DNA from: Aquificota bacterium
GTDB taxonomy: Bacteria; Aquificota; Aquificia; Aquificales; Hydrogenothermaceae
Assembly (NCBI GenBank): GCA_013153795.1
Contig: JAADDV010000101.1
Location: 1 to 12,975 of the forward strand
DNA: 12,975 nucleotides
Direction: 5' to 3'
The notes beneath the pieces were generated by a model. The model saw nothing but the letters and a program-made list of their open reading frames with translations. It made no database searches and was not told the DNA's origin. A program made the position numbers and the translations under genes. This document shows, in pieces, positions 7,239-12,975 of the stretch. Numbering within the stretch: the first letter of the stretch is position 1; every line of letters starts with the position of its first letter.

Positions 7239-7688
7239 ATGAAAGAGCTAATTATGACCATTCATATTCTAGCTGCAACTTTGTGGGTTGGAGGAATGCT
7301 TTTTATGGTTCTGGTTTTATCTCCTTATGTTAGAAAACTTCCTGATTATGTCAAACATTTTCAAGAAGTAGGAAAAAGATATAGTATCTGGGGAACAGTA
7401 ATATCGCTGCTAACTCTTTTTTTAACAGGTTTATATAATATGAAAGTAATGGGAGCACCTTTTCCTAAAGTTTTTTCCATGAGCACAACGTATGCTCATA
7501 CTCTTTCTTATAAACTTTATTTATTTTTCACAACTGTTGGTGTTGCTGTTGTTCATGATTATCTTCTTGGACTTAGAGCTCATAAAAGTGAAAAACTTAG
7601 AAAACTTTCTGTTATTGCAGGAATAATAAATCTTATTTTAGGAATATCTATTGTTTATCTTGCTGTCAAACTTAGATTTGGAGGATAA
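7239..7688 (+). CDS. CopD-like four-helix membrane protein
   Basis: The 149 residues have four hydrophobic helices at about 5-28, 51-70, 88-110 and 121-144. The opening IHILAATLWVGGMLFMVLV (His9, Trp16, Gly18-19) is the hallmark of CopD and related small membrane proteins, which often have invariant His residues suited to binding heme or copper. Other His residues lie at 40, 87, 106 and 115, with His87 and His106 bracketing helix 3. The role is unknown. It is immediately followed by a hemerythrin-like gene whose ribosome binding site (GGAGG) overlaps its last codons, so the two are co-translated and may act together. A weak AGGG lies about 8 bases before the chosen ATG. A second protein of this general shape precedes norB. 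Confidence 0.7.
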   Translation: MKELIMTIHILAATLWVGGMLFMVLVLSPYVRKLPDYVKHFQEVGKRYSIWGTVISLLTLFLTGLYNMKVMGAPFPKVFSMSTTYAHTLSYKLYLFFTTVGVAVVHDYLLGLRAHKSEKLRKLSVIAGIINLILGISIVYLAVKLRFGG

Positions 7689-7690
7689 AA

Positions 7691-8113
7691 ATGAGTAGGT
7701 TAGAAGAACTTATAAAGGAACTTACTGTAGAACATACAGAGCATCTAAAAAAAGTAGAAGAGTTTAAAAAACAACTTGATAAAAACTTTTCCCCTGAACT
7801 TGTAGAAGAGATTTTAGAATTTTTCAAAACAGAAGTTGAGAATCATGCTATAAAGGAGGAAGAAGATTTAGTAGAAGAAATAGAAAAAGTAGCTCCTGAT
7901 TTTGATACAGAAGCTATTGTTTTTGGACACAATACTTTAAGAGAAGCTATAGAAGATTTAGAAACAACTTTTGAAGAATACAAAAAAGGAAAAGCATCAG
8001 AAGAAAAAATTAAGAAATTTGCTAATCAACTTTTTATAATACTAAAAGACCATTTTGTAGAAGAAGAAAATTTCTTATTTCCAGATTTAAAGAAATATGA
8101 TATAGAAATATAA
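7691..8113 (+). CDS. Hemerythrin-like (HHE domain) di-iron protein
   Basis: This is a 140-residue, all-helical soluble protein with the complete HHE ligand pattern: His15/His18 (EHTEH), His52-x3-Glu56 (NHAIKE), His80 (FGHN) and His121-x3-Glu125 (DHFVEE, then NFLFP). These would form a carboxylate-bridged di-iron centre in a four-helix bundle. Hemerythrin-like proteins bind O2 or NO, or, in the YtfE/ScdA branch, serve in repair of nitrosative damage. This one lacks the extra N-terminal domain of ScdA and is a single-domain form. GGAGG precedes the ATG by 6 bases, inside the end of the CopD-like gene. The location near NO reductase suggests NO or O2 handling, but the ligand is inferred. Confidence 0.9.
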   Translation: MSRLEELIKELTVEHTEHLKKVEEFKKQLDKNFSPELVEEILEFFKTEVENHAIKEEEDLVEEIEKVAPDFDTEAIVFGHNTLREAIEDLETTFEEYKKGKASEEKIKKFANQLFIILKDHFVEEENFLFPDLKKYDIEI

Positions 8114-8119
8114 AGGAGG
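8112..8119 (+). promoter_or_regulatory. Strong ribosome binding site of the DUF4139-like gene
   Basis: AAAGGAGG lies four bases before the ATG at 8124 and overlaps the preceding stop codon. It fixes the start of the exported protein and marks it as efficiently translated. Confidence 0.85.
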
Positions 8120-8123
8120 AAAA

Positions 8124-8930
8124 ATGAAGAAAATACTTTTAGGTATAATCGTAATATCTAACTTCTCTTTGGCAAATGAAATATTAATTCAAAAAGCAGG
8201 TTATTCTACATATATACAGGAAGAAGAGTTTATGGTAGCAGAAGGGGAAAATGTTATTGGGCCAGTATTTTTATTACCTATAGCTAAGTTAAGTGGCCTT
8301 GTAGTAGAGGGAGAAAATTTAAAAATTGATAGTTTTATTATAGAAGGAGACAATAAAAACTGGAAAGATACACTGAAAGGTCAGATTGTTTCAATAGAAG
8401 GGGAAGGAAGATTTATTAAAGGAGCTGTAGTTGAAATTACTGATAATCGTATAATGTTAGATACACGAAAAGGATATGTAGTTACTACTCTTCCAAAATT
8501 TCCTTCTAGACTCTCTTCATCTCAAAATTGGCATGAGCTATTTTCCCCAAAAATAACATTTAAATTATCTGCAAAAGAAGCCAAAACAGAAAAGTTTAAG
8601 TTTATATATCCTGTGTTAGGTATTAGCTGGCAGGCTGAGTATATTTTATATAAAACAGATAAAAAAGAAACTTTTCAAGGATACATAACTCTTTTAAATA
8701 AAACACCTTTATCTTTAAGAAATGTTAAAGCAAAACTGTATGAAAACAAAAAAATAATAAAAGAAATAAATGAGACAACTTTACCTAGTTTTTCTAAGAA
8801 AAAAATTCTTTTTATAAAAGATGATATGAAAAATATAAATCTTTCTTCTCTTCCTTCAGGAGTTATTGCTGTTTATGAAAATGGAGTTTTTGTAGGTTTT
8901 AAAAAATTAAAAAATGGTTCTTTAAAATAA
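8124..8930 (+). CDS. Exported DUF4139-like protein
   Basis: The 268 residues start with a clear Sec signal peptide (MKK, hydrophobic ILLGIIVIS core, likely cleavage after SLA at 17). The mature part is beta-rich. The order of motifs resembles DUF4139/mucoidy-type proteins: a region with GQIVSIEGEG then a strand-turn IMLDTRKGYVV (about 110-120), and later YPVLGISWQAEYILY (162-176) with ITLLNKTPLSLRNVKAKL. That order is typical, but the C-terminal half is shorter than usual. No catalytic function is known for the family; a cell-envelope role is assumed from export. A strong AAAGGAGG (8112-8119) overlaps the hemerythrin stop codon. The rsmI ATG follows its TAA directly. It is probably complete rather than truncated, since the frame and spacing are normal. 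Confidence 0.55.
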   Translation: MKKILLGIIVISNFSLANEILIQKAGYSTYIQEEEFMVAEGENVIGPVFLLPIAKLSGLVVEGENLKIDSFIIEGDNKNWKDTLKGQIVSIEGEGRFIKGAVVEITDNRIMLDTRKGYVVTTLPKFPSRLSSSQNWHELFSPKITFKLSAKEAKTEKFKFIYPVLGISWQAEYILYKTDKKETFQGYITLLNKTPLSLRNVKAKLYENKKIIKEINETTLPSFSKKKILFIKDDMKNINLSSLPSGVIAVYENGVFVGFKKLKNGSLK

Positions 8931-9758
8931 ATGGGAATTCTTTATGTTGTTGCAACACCTATAGGAAATTTAAAAGATATAACATTACGAGCTTTAGAAG
9001 TTTTAAAAAAAGTTAATGTTATTGCTTGTGAGGATACAAGAGTTACAAGAAAACTCTTAAACCACTATGGAATAGAAGGAAAAAAGCTAATTCCTTATCA
9101 TGAACATAACGAAGAAAAAGCTGCAGAGAAAATAATAAAAATACTAGAAGAAGAAGATGTAGCTCTTGTTTCTGATGCAGGAACTCCCTGTATATCAGAC
9201 CCTGGATACAGAGTTGTAAGAAAAGCTTGGGAGAAAGGTTTTACTGTTTCTCCTATTCCTGGACCTTTTGCCGGAGCAGCAGCTTTATCTGCATCTGGTC
9301 TTCCTTCTGATAAATTTATCTTTATAGGATTTTTACCTCATAAAGAAAAAGCAAAAAAAGAAACTATTGAGAGATTCAAAAATTTAGGAATAACATTTAT
9401 AGCATATGAAAGTCCCCACAGACTACTAGAGACTCTTTCTTTTTATAAAGAAATATGTCCTAACAGTCAACTTGTTGTTGCTAAAGAGCTTACTAAAATT
9501 CATGAAAGATTTATAAGAGGCACTCCTCAAGACGTTTATCAAATTTTTAATGAAAATCCAGATTTTCTTAAAGGAGAATTTGTTATTCTTTGTTATCCTG
9601 AAGAAGAAAAAAACGTTTTTTCTGAAGAAGAAATTTTAAAACTTGCTATTTCTTTGAAAGAAAAAGGACTTAAAACAAAAGAGATAGCTAAGGAAATTTC
9701 TAAAAAAACAGGAATTTCAAAAAATCAAATTTATGAAATTTTAATAAAAAATTTTTAA
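8931..9758 (+). CDS. rsmI: 16S rRNA (cytidine-1402 2'-O) methyltransferase RsmI
   Basis: This tetrapyrrole-methylase-fold (class III) enzyme transfers a methyl group from SAM to the ribose 2'-OH of C1402 in 16S rRNA, in the decoding centre. Motifs: ATPIGNL (8-14), ACEDTR (32-37), SDAGTPCISDPG (81-92), PIPGP (108-112), GFLP and YESPHRL. The C-terminal tail contains LKTKEIAKEISKKTG, the small helical domain usual in RsmI. Length (275) is close to the E. coli protein (286). The ATG directly abuts the upstream TAA and there is no good ribosome binding site, so translation is probably coupled to the preceding gene. It is a housekeeping gene at the end of the operon. Confidence 0.96.
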   Translation: MGILYVVATPIGNLKDITLRALEVLKKVNVIACEDTRVTRKLLNHYGIEGKKLIPYHEHNEEKAAEKIIKILEEEDVALVSDAGTPCISDPGYRVVRKAWEKGFTVSPIPGPFAGAAALSASGLPSDKFIFIGFLPHKEKAKKETIERFKNLGITFIAYESPHRLLETLSFYKEICPNSQLVVAKELTKIHERFIRGTPQDVYQIFNENPDFLKGEFVILCYPEEEKNVFSEEEILKLAISLKEKGLKTKEIAKEISKKTGISKNQIYEILIKNF

Positions 9759-9784
9759 AAGCCCCCACGACAGGGGGGCTTTTT
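9757..9784 (+). terminator. Bidirectional rho-independent terminator between rsmI and norB
   Basis: AAAAGCCCCC (9757-9766) pairs perfectly with GGGGGCTTTT (9774-9783) around a 7-base loop. The flanking A run and T run let it act on both strands. It starts inside the rsmI stop codon and ends one base before the norB stop codon, which makes it a very economical shared terminator. Its C/G tract stands out in this AT-rich sequence. Confidence 0.95.
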
Positions 9785-9785
9785 G

Positions 9786-12107
9786 CTACTGTTGTTGTTG
9801 CTGAGCAGGTGTAGGTTCAGCAACAGGAGCAGCTTTCTTAGAAAGATAAAGTTTGTAGATAAGGTCAATAAAGATTAATACAGCTCCACCAAGAACCATT
9901 GCATCTGGAATAATTCTTACCCACATCCAGAAATCAAGTCCTTCAAGAACTTCTCTTGTTCTAGCAGCCCAGTATCCGTATGCATAAGCCCATTCCATCT
10001 GCTTCTCACCAATAACAAGAACAGGGATAGAGAATAAGATAATACCAATTGTTAATACCCAGAATGCAAGAGTTGAGATTTTTTCATCCCAGTGGAGATT
10101 TTTAGCAAGTGCATTGGCTCTTGCTATGAAATAGAGGAATGCTATAGAGATATACCCAAATGCACCAAGTAGTGCAACGTGTCCGTGAGCCATTCCAAAG
10201 TATGTTCCGTGCTCATAGTAGTTAACAATTGGAAGGTTGATAAGCATTCCGAAGAATCCAGCACCAAGCCAGTTTAGGAATGCCGAACCAGCAAGCCATA
10301 AGAATGTCATTCTAAATGGAAATGCTTGACCAAGTTTTTTGATATGTAAGTATTCTTTAGCAGCTTCAATCATTAAAATAACGAGAGGTAATGGTTCAAG
10401 GGATGATAGCACTCCACCCCAAGCAAGCCAAAACTCATTTTCACCCATCCAGAAGTAGTGGTGTCCTGTTCCAATTGTTCCAGCTGCAACAATTAAGAAA
10501 GCTTCAAAGAACATCATAATTGTTGCAAACCTTGCACTAACAAGACCTAAGGAAACAGTGATAAATGCTAAAGTTCCAGCTGCGAATAATTCAAATGTAT
10601 TTTCAACCCATAAGTGGACAACCCACCATCTAAAATAATCATCAATTGTGAAGTTAGGCATTATTTTGTGGAGAGGAGCCATTCCTGCTATATAAAGAGT
10701 TGCGATAGCAAAAGCTGACCAAACCATCATTTGAAGCGGAGGTGTAACTTTTTCAGCTTGTCTGATAGTAAAGAATACTATTGCAAACCATAATACTAAT
10801 CCTATAACAAGTCCTATATCCCATAATCTTCCAAGCTCAAGGAATTCTCTACCTTCTGAACCAAGCCAGAACCATAATGAGTCAGGAAGTTTTCCTAATG
10901 CACCGAGCCACATTCCAATAAGACCACCGCCACCAACAATAAGAAGTGCCACCCAGAGAATATCAACTGCAACAGGGAATTTAAAGTCTTTTCCTTTTGT
11001 AGCAAGTGGTGCTACAAACAGTCCACCTGCGAGCCAACCAATAGCAATCCATACTACAGCAAGGTTTAAGTGAAACTCCCTTGCAACATTAAATGGGAAT
11101 AATGATTGAGGAACAATCCAGTTATGACTAGGGTCTGCATAAAGGTGAGCAAGGTATCCTCCCATTACTGTTTGAAGAACAAAGAATAAAGCAACTATTG
11201 GAACATATTTGAGAACTTTTTCTTGCATAGGAGTGAGTTTTGTAATCTTAATAGCAGGAGTTTTCTCTGCTCCTTGGTCAAATTTAAGGAAATAGTCATA
11301 AAATGCCCACATTACTACAATAGTGAGAGTCCAACAAGCCATGAAAGCAATTAAAGACCAGAATAATGTTGAATATGAAGCATCAAGTCCAATTGCAGGT
11401 TCAGGAGGCCAGTTATTTGTATAAGTAGGATGTTCATTTAAGCTTTTTGATAAGATTTCTTTTGACCCTAGCGAAGTGATTTCTATTTTGTCTTCTTTAG
11501 GTCCAGCTCCAGGTCTTGGAGTAACAGCAACTAATGTAGACCAATCAACAAAAGCAGCTATTTTCTCGGCTTCTTCTGGTTTTATAATCTGTCCTACAAA
11601 TGCATAAGCTGGGCTTCCTTCAACAAGGAACTTAACAAGTTTTTCTTTTGCTTTTAAAAATGCCTGTTCATGTTCAGGAGTAACAGTTGTAACATCAGGT
11701 TTTAAGATAGAATCTTGTCTTACATCCTTTGTAACAAGATAATCAATCTGCCCTTTTTCTTCTACATTCAGCTCAGAATAAGATTTGCCAAATTTCTTTT
11801 GAGAGTAGATGTTTTGCAGATTAACAATTTTTTCATGCAGTATCCATGCTGTATAGTCTGGTCCCATATAAGCACCATTTCCTAGAAGCGTACCATGATC
11901 CATAATAACATACTTTTGGAAGTAAGCTTTACCCTGAACAATATCATCATAGGTGTAGAGAGTTTTTGTTCCCTTTACTTCCTGTGGAATTGGGGGAACA
12001 TCTTTAATCTGAATAACAGTTAGATAAAGAAATATTCCTACTGCAGCAACAGTAGAAAGGACGAAAATTAGAAACCATCTTTTAGATGTTGTATCTGGGA
12101 AACCCAT
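9786..12107 (-). CDS. norB: Quinol-dependent nitric oxide reductase, single-subunit (qNOR)
   Basis: This membrane heme/non-heme iron enzyme reduces 2 NO to N2O with electrons from quinol. At 773 residues it has the fused qNOR form: an N-terminal helix (about 11-32), a periplasmic NorC-like domain without a CxxCH heme site (DHGTLLGNGAYMGPDYTAW, 70-88), then about 12-13 helices. Expected ligands by alignment to known NORs: FeB His498, His549 and His550 with Glu502; second-shell Glu506 and Glu571; heme b3 His641; low-spin heme b His346 and His643. All are present. The quinol pocket differs: the H-x3-E-x3-F pattern of Geobacillus qNOR reads His321, Asp325 and Asn329 here, while the distal Asp (735) is kept. 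The tail ends in five Gln. GGGAGG precedes the ATG, 15 bases after the four-helix gene. The function call is strong; the electron donor is less certain. Confidence 0.93.
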   Translation of the reverse strand: MGFPDTTSKRWFLIFVLSTVAAVGIFLYLTVIQIKDVPPIPQEVKGTKTLYTYDDIVQGKAYFQKYVIMDHGTLLGNGAYMGPDYTAWILHEKIVNLQNIYSQKKFGKSYSELNVEEKGQIDYLVTKDVRQDSILKPDVTTVTPEHEQAFLKAKEKLVKFLVEGSPAYAFVGQIIKPEEAEKIAAFVDWSTLVAVTPRPGAGPKEDKIEITSLGSKEILSKSLNEHPTYTNNWPPEPAIGLDASYSTLFWSLIAFMACWTLTIVVMWAFYDYFLKFDQGAEKTPAIKITKLTPMQEKVLKYVPIVALFFVLQTVMGGYLAHLYADPSHNWIVPQSLFPFNVAREFHLNLAVVWIAIGWLAGGLFVAPLATKGKDFKFPVAVDILWVALLIVGGGGLIGMWLGALGKLPDSLWFWLGSEGREFLELGRLWDIGLVIGLVLWFAIVFFTIRQAEKVTPPLQMMVWSAFAIATLYIAGMAPLHKIMPNFTIDDYFRWWVVHLWVENTFELFAAGTLAFITVSLGLVSARFATIMMFFEAFLIVAAGTIGTGHHYFWMGENEFWLAWGGVLSSLEPLPLVILMIEAAKEYLHIKKLGQAFPFRMTFLWLAGSAFLNWLGAGFFGMLINLPIVNYYEHGTYFGMAHGHVALLGAFGYISIAFLYFIARANALAKNLHWDEKISTLAFWVLTIGIILFSIPVLVIGEKQMEWAYAYGYWAARTREVLEGLDFWMWVRIIPDAMVLGGAVLIFIDLIYKLYLSKKAAPVAEPTPAQQQQQ

Positions 12108-12122
12108 CTCCTAAAACCTCCC

Positions 12123-12530
12123 TTAGTTAGTTAAATATACCCTGATTATGTAAACAATCAGGTAAGTGTAAAACATAGTTGCAAAAAACTTTTTGTATAA
12201 CCTTGCCTCACCTCCTTTGTAAATTAATGCTAAAGAATAAACAAAAAGTACAAGTATATATCCTATAATCATAACTATTACGCTTTGTCCCATCGGATTT
12301 GCCGTTAAATCGTCCATACCAGACATAGATAATATTGAAAGGAGAAGTATTCCTGTTAAACCTGTGCCAGTTATAAAAATTCCTGCTATTTTTAAGTATC
12401 TTTTTGAAATCTCTTCTTTTAACATTTCTTCTTTTGCAAAAGTAAAGACAAAGAATAAACCTATTGAGATAGCATTAGATAAAACATGAATTATATAGGA
12501 TAATTTCCAAATCCATGAGCCAATTTCCAT
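12123..12530 (-). CDS. Four-helix membrane protein preceding norB, unrecognised family
   Basis: The 135 residues have four hydrophobic helices at about 8-30, 45-68, 82-104 and 112-132, and only one His (His15, in SYIIHVLSNAISIGLFF). The position of His15 early in helix 1, the four-helix layout and the size recall the CopD-like protein at 7239-7688, but the Trp-Val-Gly-Gly signature is absent, so a common family is only suspected. AAAAGGGG lies just ahead of the start. The gene sits 11 bases after a small ORF and 15 bases before norB, so it is almost certainly cotranscribed with NO reductase. It may be an accessory subunit, a heme or electron-transfer partner, or an assembly factor; none of these can be proven here. 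Confidence 0.75.
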   Translation of the reverse strand: MEIGSWIWKLSYIIHVLSNAISIGLFFVFTFAKEEMLKEEISKRYLKIAGIFITGTGLTGILLLSILSMSGMDDLTANPMGQSVIVMIIGYILVLFVYSLALIYKGGEARLYKKFFATMFYTYLIVYIIRVYLTN

Positions 12531-12541
12531 GCTTGCCCCTT

Positions 12542-12649
12542 TTAATATTTTTTTCTAAAATAGCTCATTTCAAAATTAAGATTCTTTCTCATTATATTGA
12601 TATGAGCATTTATCTGATTGAATTTTCTGTTTTTGAATTTATATATCAT
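12542..12649 (-). CDS. Small basic ORF (35 residues) in the norB operon
   Basis: This is a small gene on the minus strand that fills the space between the cupin and the four-helix gene. AAGGAG lies 6 bases ahead of its ATG. It ends in TAA, 11 bases before the next start. The product begins MIYKFKNRKFNQ and ends EMSYFRKKY; it is rich in Lys, Arg and Asn and has no membrane helix. I do not recognise it. An in-frame ATG five codons upstream (12664) would give 40 residues, but the AAGGAG would then be internal, so the shorter form is preferred. The case for a real gene is positional: a good ribosome binding site and tight spacing on both sides. Chance in AT-rich sequence remains possible. Confidence 0.5.
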   Translation of the reverse strand: MIYKFKNRKFNQINAHINIMRKNLNFEMSYFRKKY

Positions 12650-12673
12650 TAATAACTCCTTCATTGACCCGTA

Positions 12674-12975
12674 TCAAAGCTTTATTTTCTGCTGTGGATT
12701 TGGAGATATAACTGCTTGAACTATCATATTTTCTAATGCTTCAAATCCGTGAGGTTCTTCAGATTGATAAAAATAACTTTCTTTTTCGTTAAGAATTTCT
12801 ATATTTTCTTCATTTCCAACAAAAAATTTGCCTTTACCTAGTAAAACTGTAACTAAAACTTCAGATTTTGATGTATGTAAAGGAATCTTTTGACCTTTTT
12901 TTAAATAAAAATGAACAATTACCATATTATCTGTTGCTAAAATCTTTTCAGAAAAAGGTTTTTCTTCATTAAATT
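12674..12975 (-). CDS. Small cupin-fold protein (5' partial)
   Basis: The frame stays open to the window edge and the residues before the Met at 12925 (FNEEKPFSEKILATDN) fit a cupin N-terminus. The true start is therefore likely outside the window. No in-frame ATG, GTG or TTG lies between 12926 and 12975. Counting from that Met, motif 1 is GQKIPLHTSKSE (His17, Glu22) and motif 2 is PHGFEALEN (His59). The second His of the usual HxH is replaced by Ser, leaving His, Glu and His as possible metal ligands. The protein is one compact beta-barrel of about 100 residues, too short for a bicupin enzyme. It lies 24 bases before the small ORF in the norB operon. A metal-binding or small-molecule sensing role is possible; the substrate is unknown. 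Confidence 0.75.
   Translation of the reverse strand, partial: FNEEKPFSEKILATDNMVIVHFYLKKGQKIPLHTSKSEVLVTVLLGKGKFFVGNEENIEILNEKESYFYQSEEPHGFEALENMIVQAVISPNPQQKIKL

Noticed and set aside
9786..9800. Five-Gln tail of NorB as a functional repeat
   Set aside because: Five Gln from mixed CAG/CAA codons at a disordered C-terminus is too short to support a role.
9786..12107. NO dismutase (Nod) instead of NO reductase
   Set aside because: Nod-type proteins alter active-site residues, including an FeB His. Here His498, His549, His550 and Glu502 are all in place, so NO reduction is the better call, despite the altered quinol motif.
1..12975. tRNA, rRNA or CRISPR array
   Set aside because: No regularly spaced repeats and no T-loop/acceptor pairing or conserved rRNA sequence were seen on either strand. 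TTCAAATTAT near 3511 lacks tRNA arms.

Overview
The window is AT-rich (roughly two thirds A+T), compact and operon-organised. Arginine is mostly AGA, lysine and glutamate are abundant, and several genes overlap by a few bases. Together with an intein-bearing GyrA that lacks the canonical GyrA box, a quinol-type nitric oxide reductase and a molybdate uptake operon, this suggests a thermophilic, respiratory bacterium. A member of the Aquificota, perhaps the Hydrogenothermaceae (Sulfurihydrogenibium/Persephonella-like), fits best. That placement is inferred from gene content and composition; no rRNA marker is present.

Layout. (1) 1-3255, plus: the 3' part of gyrA. The first 1206 bases encode most of a LAGLIDADG intein and the rest encodes the C-terminal extein, resuming at the Thr after the active-site Tyr position. 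A strong hairpin terminator follows at 3275-3305. (2) 3306-3845: a gene-poor stretch with several inverted repeats and one short protein-like open frame of unknown meaning. (3) 7082-3846, minus: an operon of five overlapping genes: a Yip1-type membrane protein, modA (binding protein), a two-Mop-domain molbindin (ModG-like), modB (permease) and modC (ATPase). (4) 7083-7238: a divergent promoter region. (5) 7239-9758, plus: a four-gene run comprising a CopD-like four-helix membrane protein, a hemerythrin-like di-iron protein, an exported DUF4139-like protein and rsmI (16S rRNA ribose methyltransferase). (6) 9757-9784: a GC-rich hairpin that can terminate both converging operons. (7) 12975-9786, minus: a cupin (5' end outside the window), a 35-codon basic small ORF, a 135-residue four-helix membrane protein and norB/norZ, the single-chain quinol nitric oxide reductase, all separated by 11-24 bases.

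How it fits together. Molybdate uptake supplies molybdenum-cofactor enzymes, such as nitrate reductase, that feed denitrification. The quinol NO reductase removes the NO formed, and hemerythrin-like proteins are often linked to O2 or NO. A respiratory nitrogen-oxide theme is therefore plausible for 3846-12975, although it rests on gene context. The least described element is the small gene set translated ahead of norB (cupin, small ORF, four-helix protein). Its membrane protein resembles in outline the CopD-like protein paired with hemerythrin. The norB product keeps every NO-reducing metal ligand but departs from the usual quinol-site motif.
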